DNA from: DATAEK01 sp036258055
GTDB lineage: Bacteria > Acidobacteriota > Vicinamibacteria > Vicinamibacterales > 2-12-FULL-66-21
Direction of reading: 5' to 3'
Assembly: GCA_036258055.1 (NCBI GenBank)
Contig: DATAEK010000199.1
Span: 1-11,670, forward strand
DNA length: 11,670 nucleotides
Shown: positions 1 through 7,810 of the stretch, piece by piece
Layout: every line of letters starts with the position of its first letter
Numbering within the stretch: position 1 is the first letter of the stretch
Made by a program: the position numbers and the translations under genes
The notes under the pieces: model-generated
Told to the model about the DNA's origin: nothing
The model's database searches: none
Seen by the model: the letters and a program-made list of their open reading frames with translations, nothing else

Positions 1-876
1 GGCGCGTCCCGCCATTCGGATCGGATGTGCACGGCCCTCAGGAATCCGACCGCGCGGACGCCGACGCTCGTCAATGGGAGCGAATCGCGGCTCGTGCCAG
101 CGGTCCCGGCACTCACTGGAGGTCCAAGCCTTCTCGGCGTCTGAGGGCGCGCGATCCCTCGCCGCCAAAAGAGCCGGGCCGCAATTCCGGCCAGAGGAAT
201 CTTCGCGCCGTTCAATTTTCTACGTCGGTAACGCGCCGTTGATCGCGGTGACCCGCGGCGCGGTTCGGGCCCTCGCTGACATGCGGATCAAGGCTGTCGA
301 GCAACGACGCGACGAGCGCGGCCGCGAGCTTCGTTTGGAAGCACCAGTGGGTCCTTCAGGATCTCTAGGGCCAGCCTACGAGCACCGAGCAAACGATACC
401 GTCCCTCCTGCGACCGCAACGGGAGCGGCAACTCGCACGCCATCTGCCTTCGTGGCGAACCGAGCGTGCACTGAATGATGTGGTGTCCAGTTACTGATTC
501 GCACACCGGCGATGTTGTCTTCGTTGTGCATGACTTCCTGCTTCGCGGTTCGCCCAGGCCGATTCCGCGGTGGCAGCTTCCTCGAGGCCGAATGTCTCGA
601 ACCGCCTGAACATTCGGTGTTTCGCGTGCAGGCCGACCCATTCGGCCAATCGGCCACTCTCGGACGCTGACGCTTCGTGTCCCAATGTGGGCATGGCGTC
701 ATAAGCCGGACACGACGCGCCCGTGAGTGTCATACCAAGGGATGATTGGCGCCCGGGCACGGTCGCGGACCATACTTCCGCGTCAGAGCGGGCCAGGCCC
801 CTGCCCGATGGTTGGCGATCGTCGAGGATGACGTCCCAAACGGCTCGCCTCTGCCGGACCCTTTCGGCGAAGCTGG
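1..876. other. Gene-free leading region, no supported CDS
   Basis: No open frame here looks like a real protein on either strand. Candidates are short, rich in Arg, Ser and Pro, lack a Shine-Dalgarno sequence and show no domain I recognise. The minus-strand frame ending at 491 runs into the kinase gene, and those ending at 288 and 376 overlap each other in different frames. The region may be a long intergenic stretch or the decayed remains of a gene. It contains an 8-bp inverted repeat at 588-617. In the kinase gene's own frame there is a stop at 829-831, so that gene cannot start upstream of 832. I see no convincing sigma-70 or sigma-54 promoter. Confidence 0.6.
588..617. repeat. Inverted repeat CCGAATGT-N14-ACATTCGG
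   Basis: Two perfect 8-bp complementary arms (588-595 and 610-617) are separated by 14 bp, about 260 bp upstream of the histidine kinase start. The arm spacing would suit a dimeric regulator binding site, but a weak RNA hairpin is also possible. No T-run follows on either strand, so an intrinsic terminator is unlikely. In a G+C-rich non-coding region some such repeats arise by chance. Confidence 0.3.
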
Positions 877-3800
877 ATGCATACTCATGTTCGGGCCGCA
901 ATGGAAACGCCGGTGACAACGAGCCATCCGCTTCCGAGCATCGATCTATCCCAGTGTGTGCTCGAACCCATTGGGCAGGATGGTGCGTTCGTCCTCTGCC
1001 GGGCACACTGGACCGCGACCAGCGGGGAATCCGCCTCCGTTCTCGTCGTCATGCCGAGGGGAGAGCACCCACACCCCGCATGCGACCAGATGCTCAAGCA
1101 TGAGTACGCGCTGCGCACTGATCTGGACGCGACGGCCGTCCGGCCCCTCGCGCTCGTCCAGCATCAGGGGCGTACGTGCCTGGTGCTCGACGACGGAGGC
1201 GGCGAGCTGCTGGCGCGAAGGCTCGGAACGCCGATGGAGCTTGGGCTCTTCCTACGGGTGGGCGTCGGTCTGGCCGCGGCGCTCGACGCACTGCACCGCC
1301 GCGGCATCATTCATAAAGACCTGACGCCGGGTCACGTGATGATCGACGAAGCGACGGGGCAGGTGTGGCTGACAGGTTTCCGCATCGCGTCTCGCCTGCG
1401 GCGCGAGCGACAGACGCCGGAGCCGCCTGAGGTGATCGCGGGCACGCTGCCCTACATGGCGCCCGAACAGACGGGGCGGATGAACCGCTCGATCGATTCG
1501 CGCAGCGATCTCTACGCGTTGGGTGTCATTCTGTACGAGATGGTGACCGGGACGCTGCCGTTTGCGGCGTCCGATCCCATGGAATGGGTGCATTGCCACA
1601 TCGCGCGGCAGCCCCTCGCGCCGACCGAACGCGTCCAACACGTTCCGCCCGCTGTGTCGGCCATCATCATGCGGCTGCTCGCCAAGACGGCGGAGCAGCG
1701 CTACCAGACGGCCGCCGGCGTCGAACGCGATCTACGGCGGTGCCGGACGCAATGGGAGGCCGATCACCGCATTGATGATTTTCGGGTCGGCAAACAGGAC
1801 ACGCCCGATCGCCTGTCGATTCCCGAGCGGCTGTACGGCCGCGAGCGCGAGATCGAGGCTCTCCTGGCCGCCTTCGATCGGGTCGTCAGGGCCGGCACGC
1901 CGGAGTTCGTCCTTGTGTCCGGTTACTCCGGCATCGGCAAATCGTCGGTCGTCAACGAACTGCACAAGGCCCTCGTCCCGCCCCGGGGCTTGTTCGCGTC
2001 CGGCAAATTTGATCAGGGCAAGCGCAACATCCCGTACGCGACGCTCGCGCAGGCGTTTCAGAGTCTCGTCCTGGGCTTGCTCGTCAAGAGCGAGGCCGCG
2101 TTGGCCGTCTGGCGCGAGGCGTTCGAAGAAGCGTTGGGCCCGAATGGGCAGCTAGTGATTGACGTCGTCCCCGAGCTGAAGCTGATTATCGGAGAACAGC
2201 CCCGAGTCCCCGATGTGCCTCCCCTGGAAGCGCAGCGACGATTTCAAGTCGTCTTCGAGCGGTTCCTTCGAGTGTTCGCGCAGCCGGACCATCCGCTCGT
2301 GCTCTTTGTCGACGACCTGCAGTGGCTCGACACGGCCACACTCGATTTCCTCGAGCATCTGCTGACGCAGGCCGACGTCCGGCATCTGCTCGTCATCGGC
2401 GCGTATCGCGATAATGAAGTTGATCTCGATCATCCGCTGATGCGCAAGCTCCGGGCGATTCGCAACGCCGGGGCGGTTGTCCACGAGATCGCGCTTGCGC
2501 CCCTCGCACGAGAGGATGTGGCGCAACTGGTCGCCGATGCGCTTCACTCGGATCTGGAGCGTGTCGCCACCCTCGCGCAGCTTGTCTGCGAGAAGACCGT
2601 CGGCAATCCCTTTTTCGCCAGGCAGTTCCTGACCGCGCTCGCCGACGAAGGACTGCTCAGCGTCGACCATGCACACGCGCGCTGGGGCTGGGATCTGGAT
2701 GCGATCCGCGGCAAGCAGTACACCGACAACGTGGCGGACCTGATGTTCGACAGGCTGGCGCGTCTTCCGCCGCAAACCCGACGCGCGTTGCAGTTGCTCG
2801 CATGCCTCGGTCACAACGCGGAGGTGGCGACGCTTGCGCTCGTGCTTGGAACGTCGGTCGACGATGTCCACGTCGAGCTGTGGGACGCGGTCCGTTCCGA
2901 GTTGGTGGAACGTCTCGGAGGCTCCTATCGGTTCCTGCATGACCGCGTGCAGGAGGGCGCCTACGCCCTCGTGCCGGAAAGCGAGCGCAGCCGCGAACAC
3001 CTGCGTCTCGGACGCTTGATCGTTGCGCATACGCCACCAGACAGACGCGAGGAAACGATCTTCGAGATCGTCAACCAGTTCAATCGCGGTGCGACGCTGA
3101 TGACGTCGCCGAACGAGCGTGAGCAAGTGTCGCAGCTCAATCTGATCGCCGGCAAACGTGCCAAGGCGTCAGCGGCTTACGCGGCAGCGCTGAACTACTT
3201 CGTCTCAGGTGCCGCGCTGCTGCCGGATAACGCCTGGGAGCGTTGCCCCGAGCTCACCTTCGCGCTGGAGTTCAATCGCGGCGAATGCGAATTCCTTCTC
3301 GGCGATCTCGTGTCAGCCAAAGAGCGGCTCTCGCGCGTCTCCGCGCATGCCACGAATCTGATTGACGAGGGGTCCGTGGCGTGGGTCCGGGTCGCCATTT
3401 ATACGGTGCTCCGCCGCCGCGACCGTGCGGTCGAAATCGGACTCTCCTATCTCGCCAAGCTCGGCATCGCGTGGTCGCCGCATCCGACCGTCGAGGAGGT
3501 CCGTGAAGAACACGAACGCCTCTGGCGGCAGCTTGGTAATCGACCGATCGAATCACTGTTCGACTTACCGCCGATGTCGGATGCTGCGATTCGCGCGACG
3601 ATGCAGGTGCTCAGCGAGCTCCAGGCCCCGGCGTCTTGGACGGACCAGAAGCTGTTGCACCTGCTTCTGCTCCGAATGGCGAACTTGAGCATCCGGCATG
3701 GCAACACCGACTGGTCGGCCGTCGCCTACGCCTGCCTGAACGCCGTATTGGGTCCGCGGTTTGGCGAGTATGCAGCCGGCTATCGTTTCGGCCTGGTCGG

Positions 3801-6456
3801 CCTCGATCTCGTGGACAAGAAGGGCCTCGATCAAGCCAAACCTCGCGTGTACCGCATCGTGGGAGCATGGGTCGTGCCCTGGGTTCGGCATTTGCGAGAG
3901 GCTCGACCGCTGCTCCGCCGGGCGCTGGAATCGGCTGACCACTGGCGACCTCACCCTTACTACAAGATGTGGATCTACAGCAGCCTGGTGACGCACGATC
4001 TCGCCAGCGGAGAGCCGCTCGCCGACGTGCAGCGTGAAGCCGAAGAGGCGCGGCGCAGGCTCGCGCAGCGGGATCCCGCGGGTGTGGTGGTCGACCTGAT
4101 GACGGGACAGCGTGGCTTGATTGACACGCTCAGGGGACTGACAGCTGTGTTCGGCTCCTTCGGGGACGAAGAGGTCGATGAGCACCGGTTGGCGCAGCAC
4201 CTGGCGAGCGACGCAGATCTCGCGCGCGGCGCATGCTGGTACTGGATCCGCAAGCTGCAGGCGTATGTCTACTCCGGCGAGCACGATATCGCCGTCGCCG
4301 TGGCGGCGAAGGCGGAACGATTTCTGTGGATGGCCAGCGCCGAGTTCCTGGAGGCCGAATATCACTTTTATGGCGCACTGGCCGGGGCCGCCGCCGCCGG
4401 TTCTGCCGTCCCGAAGCAACGGCGGGAGCTGGTCGCAAATGCAGCGCGCAGTCACCAAAGACTTCTCGAATGGGCCGCGACCTGCCCGGAAAATTTCGAC
4501 AGCCGTGCGGCGCTGGTAGGCGCAGAGCTCGCGCGTCTGGATGGGCGGGAACTCGAGGCCGAACGTCTGTACGAAGACGCCATCAGGTCTGCCCGCGTGA
4601 ACGGCTTCGTGCACATCGAGGCCCTCGCGAACGAGCTGGCCGCCCGTTTCTACGGTGCGCGTGGGTTCGAGACGAGTTCGGTCGCGTATCTCAAAGAGGC
4701 CCGGCACTGCTATGTGCGTTGGGGTGCCGACGGCAAGGTGCGGCAACTCGATCAGCACTATCCCCACCTTGTCCCGCAGGAACGCGTGTCGGACTCGCGC
4801 TCGGCCATCAGCGAGCACATTGAGCGCCTGGAGCTCGAAACAGTCCTCAAGGCCTTGCAAGCTGTGTCCGGCGAAATCGTGCTCGAACGCGTGATCGAAA
4901 CGCTGTTACGCCTGGCGATTGAACATGCCGGTGCTGACCGGGGCGTGCTGCTGCTCACAAGCGGTGCCGGCCTGCTGATGCAGGCGGAAGCGACCGTCGA
5001 CGCCGCTGGCGTAAGGGTGCAACTGCGCGAGAGACCGGTTTCTGTGGACGACCTGGCTGAGTCGGTGGTTCAGTACGTGACGCGCACGCAGGACACCGTC
5101 ATTCTGGATGACGCGTCCACGTCGGACCGGTTCTCGACGGATGTGTACATCCGCCGGGCGCACGCGCGCTCCATCCTGTGCCTTCCGCTGATGAAGCAGG
5201 GGCGGCTGGTGGCCGTGCTCTACCTGGAAAACCATCTGGCGCCCGGTGTGTTTACGCCCGCGCGCATTGCGGTGCTGCAGGTGCTCGCGCCGCAGGCGGC
5301 ACTGTCGCTGGAGAACAGCCGCTTGTATCGGGAGCTCGAGCTGCGCGAAGCGAAGATCCGCCGGCTGGTCGACGCCAATATCGTCGGTGTCGCCATCACG
5401 CGCGTTGACGGCGCAATGCTCGAGGCGAACGATGCGGCCCTGGAAATCTGTGGATATACCCGCGAGGAAATGCGGTCGGGGCGACTCCGGTGGCGGGAGC
5501 TGACGCCCCCGGAATGGCAAGCCGCACGCGATCATGCCATGGCCCAATTGCAGCAAACCGGAATCTTCGACGTGTTCGAACAGGAATTCATTCGACAGGA
5601 CGGCAGGCGCGTCCCAGTGCTCCTCGCCGGTGCCGCAGTCGACGACACACGCAAGGAGAGCGTCCTGTTCGTGGTCGATCTCAGCGAACGGAAGCGCGCC
5701 GAACGGGAGCGCGACAGGCTCCTGCAGCTCCAGGCCGACCTGGCGCATGTCAATCGGATCAGCATCCTGGGAGAACTGACTGCCTCGCTGTCGCACGAGC
5801 TCAGACAGCCCATCACGGCGGCAATTACGGACGCCAAGACGAGCCTGCGGTGGCTGAGCCGCGACGAGCCCGATCTGGAACGCGCGCGGAAGGCGATATC
5901 GAGAGTCTTGAACAGCGGAACCCGTGCGGCCGACATCATCGACCATCTCCGATCCTTCTATAAGAAGAATGCTGGCCCGCAACGTGAGTTGGTGAATGTG
6001 AACGAGCTCGTCGGTGAGATGCTCGTCTTGCTGCGAAACGAAGCGACGCAGCATGCAGTGTCCATGCGTGCGGACCTCGCCGTCGATCCATGTGTCGTCA
6101 CGGCCGACCGCGTGCAGCTGCAGCAGGTGTTGATGAACCTCATACTCAACGGGATCGAGGCCATGTGTGATTCGGGCGGCGACCTGACCGTCAGTTCGCG
6201 ACTGGCGGAGGATGGTCAACTCACCATCTCAGTCAGCGACACCGGGATCGGGCTGCCCACTGAGCAGCCGGAGCAGATCTTTGCGGCATTCTTCAGCACC
6301 AAACCCCAGGGCAGCGGGATGGGGCTGCCGATCAGCCGATCCATCGTCGAATCGCACGGTGGACACCTGTGGGTTACCGCCAACACCGGCCGCGGCGCGA
6401 CGTTTCACTTCACGCTGCCGACCGACGCGACGGCACAGACCGCTGTGCGACCATGA
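877..6456 (+). CDS. Multidomain kinase-like/AAA ATPase/GAF-PAS sensor histidine kinase
   Basis: This soluble hybrid sensor should pass a cytoplasmic signal to a response regulator by His-Asp phosphotransfer. It matches the family usually named trifunctional serine/threonine-protein kinase/ATP-binding protein/sensor histidine kinase. Domains in order: protein-kinase fold (about 22-300), AAA-type ATPase (Walker A GYSGIGKS 349-356, Walker B LFVDD ending at 480), long helical TPR/MalT-like region (about 620-1300), GAF (about 1333-1480), PAS (about 1490-1610), and HisKA with phospho-acceptor His1640 in SHELRQP. The HATPase domain shows the N box near N1758, DTGIG 1788-1792 and GSGMGL 1812-1817. 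I see no membrane segment. The kinase-like domain lacks the usual DFG Asp (GFR at 167-169) and catalytic-loop Asn (His153), so it is probably catalytically dead. ATG 877 is the first start after an in-frame stop at 829; ATG 901 is equally possible, and neither has a clear ribosome site. The regulator gene overlaps its stop. Confidence 0.93.
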   Translation: MHTHVRAAMETPVTTSHPLPSIDLSQCVLEPIGQDGAFVLCRAHWTATSGESASVLVVMPRGEHPHPACDQMLKHEYALRTDLDATAVRPLALVQHQGRTCLVLDDGGGELLARRLGTPMELGLFLRVGVGLAAALDALHRRGIIHKDLTPGHVMIDEATGQVWLTGFRIASRLRRERQTPEPPEVIAGTLPYMAPEQTGRMNRSIDSRSDLYALGVILYEMVTGTLPFAASDPMEWVHCHIARQPLAPTERVQHVPPAVSAIIMRLLAKTAEQRYQTAAGVERDLRRCRTQWEADHRIDDFRVGKQDTPDRLSIPERLYGREREIEALLAAFDRVVRAGTPEFVLVSGYSGIGKSSVVNELHKALVPPRGLFASGKFDQGKRNIPYATLAQAFQSLVLGLLVKSEAALAVWREAFEEALGPNGQLVIDVVPELKLIIGEQPRVPDVPPLEAQRRFQVVFERFLRVFAQPDHPLVLFVDDLQWLDTATLDFLEHLLTQADVRHLLVIGAYRDNEVDLDHPLMRKLRAIRNAGAVVHEIALAPLAREDVAQLVADALHSDLERVATLAQLVCEKTVGNPFFARQFLTALADEGLLSVDHAHARWGWDLDAIRGKQYTDNVADLMFDRLARLPPQTRRALQLLACLGHNAEVATLALVLGTSVDDVHVELWDAVRSELVERLGGSYRFLHDRVQEGAYALVPESERSREHLRLGRLIVAHTPPDRREETIFEIVNQFNRGATLMTSPNEREQVSQLNLIAGKRAKASAAYAAALNYFVSGAALLPDNAWERCPELTFALEFNRGECEFLLGDLVSAKERLSRVSAHATNLIDEGSVAWVRVAIYTVLRRRDRAVEIGLSYLAKLGIAWSPHPTVEEVREEHERLWRQLGNRPIESLFDLPPMSDAAIRATMQVLSELQAPASWTDQKLLHLLLLRMANLSIRHGNTDWSAVAYACLNAVLGPRFGEYAAGYRFGLVGLDLVDKKGLDQAKPRVYRIVGAWVVPWVRHLREARPLLRRALESADHWRPHPYYKMWIYSSLVTHDLASGEPLADVQREAEEARRRLAQRDPAGVVVDLMTGQRGLIDTLRGLTAVFGSFGDEEVDEHRLAQHLASDADLARGACWYWIRKLQAYVYSGEHDIAVAVAAKAERFLWMASAEFLEAEYHFYGALAGAAAAGSAVPKQRRELVANAARSHQRLLEWAATCPENFDSRAALVGAELARLDGRELEAERLYEDAIRSARVNGFVHIEALANELAARFYGARGFETSSVAYLKEARHCYVRWGADGKVRQLDQHYPHLVPQERVSDSRSAISEHIERLELETVLKALQAVSGEIVLERVIETLLRLAIEHAGADRGVLLLTSGAGLLMQAEATVDAAGVRVQLRERPVSVDDLAESVVQYVTRTQDTVILDDASTSDRFSTDVYIRRAHARSILCLPLMKQGRLVAVLYLENHLAPGVFTPARIAVLQVLAPQAALSLENSRLYRELELREAKIRRLVDANIVGVAITRVDGAMLEANDAALEICGYTREEMRSGRLRWRELTPPEWQAARDHAMAQLQQTGIFDVFEQEFIRQDGRRVPVLLAGAAVDDTRKESVLFVVDLSERKRAERERDRLLQLQADLAHVNRISILGELTASLSHELRQPITAAITDAKTSLRWLSRDEPDLERARKAISRVLNSGTRAADIIDHLRSFYKKNAGPQRELVNVNELVGEMLVLLRNEATQHAVSMRADLAVDPCVVTADRVQLQQVLMNLILNGIEAMCDSGGDLTVSSRLAEDGQLTISVSDTGIGLPTEQPEQIFAAFFSTKPQGSGMGLPISRSIVESHGGHLWVTANTGRGATFHFTLPTDATAQTAVRP
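6433..6448 (+). promoter_or_regulatory. Hairpin GCACAG-accg-CTGTGC before overlapping regulator start
   Basis: A perfect 6-bp stem with a 4-base loop lies in the last codons of the histidine kinase gene and ends four bases before ATG 6453. It occupies the place where a Shine-Dalgarno sequence for the regulator would be expected, and none is visible. With the ATGA overlap at 6453-6456, this suggests the regulator is translated by re-initiation of ribosomes finishing the kinase. The coupling role is inference; the repeat and overlap are directly visible. Confidence 0.4.
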
Positions 6457-7097
6457 CTGGCATACCGCTGCCGCCCACCGGATCCAAGGTGTTCATCATC
6501 GATGACGACGCCGCTGTGCGCGTCTCGATCGCGGATCTGGTGCAGTCGGCAGGCCTCGAGTCGGAAACCTTCGGCACACCGCAGGAGTTCCTGCGCCGCC
6601 AGGCGGCCGACGGGCCAAGCTGCATCGTGCTGGACCTGCGACTTCCCGGGATGGACGGTCTCGCCGTGCAGCGCGCGCTCGCAGAGGCGGGCATCACCAC
6701 GCCAATCATCTTCCTCACCGCGTTCGCCGACGTTCCGACGACGGTGAAGGCGATGAAGTCAGGCGCCATGGAGTTCCTGACGAAACCGTTCGACGACCAG
6801 GAGCTGCTCGACGCCATCTACCGGGCGTTGGAGCGCGACCAGGTCGCGCGCGACCAGCAACATGTGCTCTCGACGTTGCAAGATCGCTACACCAGGCTGA
6901 CCCCACGCGAGCGCCAGGTAATGGCGCTGGTCGTGTCCGGGCGGCTCAACAAACAGATCGCCGCCGACCTCGGGACGGCCGAGATTACGGTGAAAATCCA
7001 TCGTCGTCGCGTCATGAGCAAGATGCAGGCGGAATCAGTGGCCGAACTGGTCCAGCTGGCGGGGCGGCTCGAGCCGCCGCGTCATACCAAGAGATAA
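6453..7097 (+). CDS. FixJ-like response regulator (receiver + LuxR-type HTH)
   Basis: A 214-aa two-domain transcription regulator. The receiver (about 12-128) has the acidic pocket DDD 17-19, phospho-acceptor Asp61 in LDLRLPGMDG, Thr89 and Lys111. The C-terminal half carries a LuxR/FixJ-type helix-turn-helix (about 147-206) beginning LTPRERQVM, with the recognition helix around 176-190. Length and arrangement are normal for the FixJ/TodT/NodW group. The frame is open further upstream (ATG 6369), but that part lies inside the kinase ATPase domain; ATG 6453 starts just before the receiver and overlaps the kinase stop as ATGA. It is almost certainly the partner of the upstream histidine kinase, whose HELRQP H-box is of the FixL-like type commonly paired with such regulators. 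Phosphorylation should promote dimerisation and DNA binding; target genes cannot be read from the window. Confidence 0.93.
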   Translation: MTGIPLPPTGSKVFIIDDDAAVRVSIADLVQSAGLESETFGTPQEFLRRQAADGPSCIVLDLRLPGMDGLAVQRALAEAGITTPIIFLTAFADVPTTVKAMKSGAMEFLTKPFDDQELLDAIYRALERDQVARDQQHVLSTLQDRYTRLTPRERQVMALVVSGRLNKQIAADLGTAEITVKIHRRRVMSKMQAESVAELVQLAGRLEPPRHTKR

Positions 7098-7133
7098 CTG
7101 TCTCCTGACGGCGTCGAGCCCCATACTCTCCCG

Positions 7134-7526
7134 ATGGTGGGTTTCTCGCAGATAGACCCAGACTATCCGCGATGCGTGGCAATCGTCGACGATGAGGCGC
7201 CCATGCGCGAAGCGCTGCTGGACCTCCTCGACGAAGCGGGACTCCCGGCATACGCGTTCGCGTCCGCGGAGGAGTTCCTGGAGTCCGGCCGCCAGTACGA
7301 GTGCTCGTGCCTTATTACGGACATCCGCATGCCGGGCATCTCTGGTCTCGATCTGCAGGCCCGCCTCAACGCCGCCCGGTTCCGCATCCCGATCATTTTC
7401 ATCACTGCTCACGGCGATGAAGACATGCGGACGCAGGCGCTGCGGGCAGGGGCCGTCGAGTTCTTCGCCAAACCGTTCGACGACGAGGTGCTGCTCGAGA
7501 CGGTGCGTGCGGCGCTGGAGCGGTGA
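7134..7526 (+). CDS. Stand-alone receiver-domain response regulator
   Basis: A 130-aa CheY-like protein consisting of one receiver domain. The acidic pair is Asp19-Asp20, the phospho-acceptor is Asp63 in TDIRMPG, Thr91 is the switch Thr and Lys113 the conserved Lys. The sequence resembles FixJ-type receivers, including an FFAKPFDD segment much like FLTKPFDD of the preceding regulator, so it may derive from duplication of that receiver. No output domain follows: the stop is directly after the final receiver helix, and I find no HTH in any frame of the next 280 bases. It begins 36 bp after the FixJ-like gene, so is probably co-transcribed. ATG 7134 has no good Shine-Dalgarno sequence; GTG 7176 is possible but would leave little before the first beta strand. 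Likely roles are phosphate sink, phosphorelay intermediate or protein-binding regulator. Confidence 0.87.
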   Translation: MVGFSQIDPDYPRCVAIVDDEAPMREALLDLLDEAGLPAYAFASAEEFLESGRQYECSCLITDIRMPGISGLDLQARLNAARFRIPIIFITAHGDEDMRTQALRAGAVEFFAKPFDDEVLLETVRAALER

Positions 7527-7723
7527 ACCGTGGAACAGCTCGTCGCGGCATCCGGAGTTTGCAGTGGCAGCGAGCGGTCGAGCCGAGAACGAATGAACGC
7601 GCGTGCCGTGGAGGGCCGATGGCTGCGGTCAGGCGTACGCGAGCATCAGGAGCCGGGCAACTCGAGATGGGGCCGCGCCGCCACCGGGTGGCCGAGCCTG
7701 CATGTCGAACGAGCGATGGCAAC

Positions 7724-7743
7724 GCCCGATCGAGTGATCGGGC
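7724..7743. repeat. Perfect palindrome GCCCGATC-gagt-GATCGGGC
   Basis: Two perfect 8-bp arms with a 4-bp centre lie in the 284-bp gap between the receiver gene and the sigma-54 activator, 67 bp before ATG 7811. No T-run follows, so a standard intrinsic terminator is unlikely. The symmetry fits an operator, for example an autoregulatory site for the Fis-type HTH of the activator or a site for the FixJ-like regulator. An RNA hairpin ending the upstream operon is the main alternative. Confidence 0.45.
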
Positions 7744-7796
7744 CGCTCGATAGAAGTCGCCCAGCCAGCGCGAACGTTCCAGAATGCGCGACGTTC

Positions 7797-7804
7797 AGGG
7801 GAGG
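7797..7804 (+). promoter_or_regulatory. Strong ribosome binding site fixing start at 7811
   Basis: AGGGGAGG ends six bases before ATG 7811. It makes that codon the start in preference to the in-frame ATG 7784, which lies upstream of the site and has no Shine-Dalgarno sequence. Confidence 0.8.
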
Positions 7805-7810
7805 CGCCCA

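Noticed and set aside
740..780. Possible sigma-70 promoter (TTGGCG, 19-bp spacer, CATACT) before the kinase
   Set aside because: Spacing is long and both hexamers are poor matches.
491..1006. Minus-strand frame of 171 codons running out of the kinase start
   Set aside because: Low-complexity, Arg/Ala/Ser-rich product, no ribosome site, and its first part overlaps the kinase N-terminus.
3565..6219. Two long minus-strand open frames (3565-4860 and 4906-6219)
   Set aside because: They lie wholly inside the histidine kinase gene, opposite recognisable domains, and have the Arg/Gln/Leu-rich look of antisense frames in G+C-rich DNA.
7527..7810. Possible decayed HTH output domain after the single receiver
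   Set aside because: I read all forward frames and found no LuxR-type or other HTH pattern; the receiver ends cleanly.
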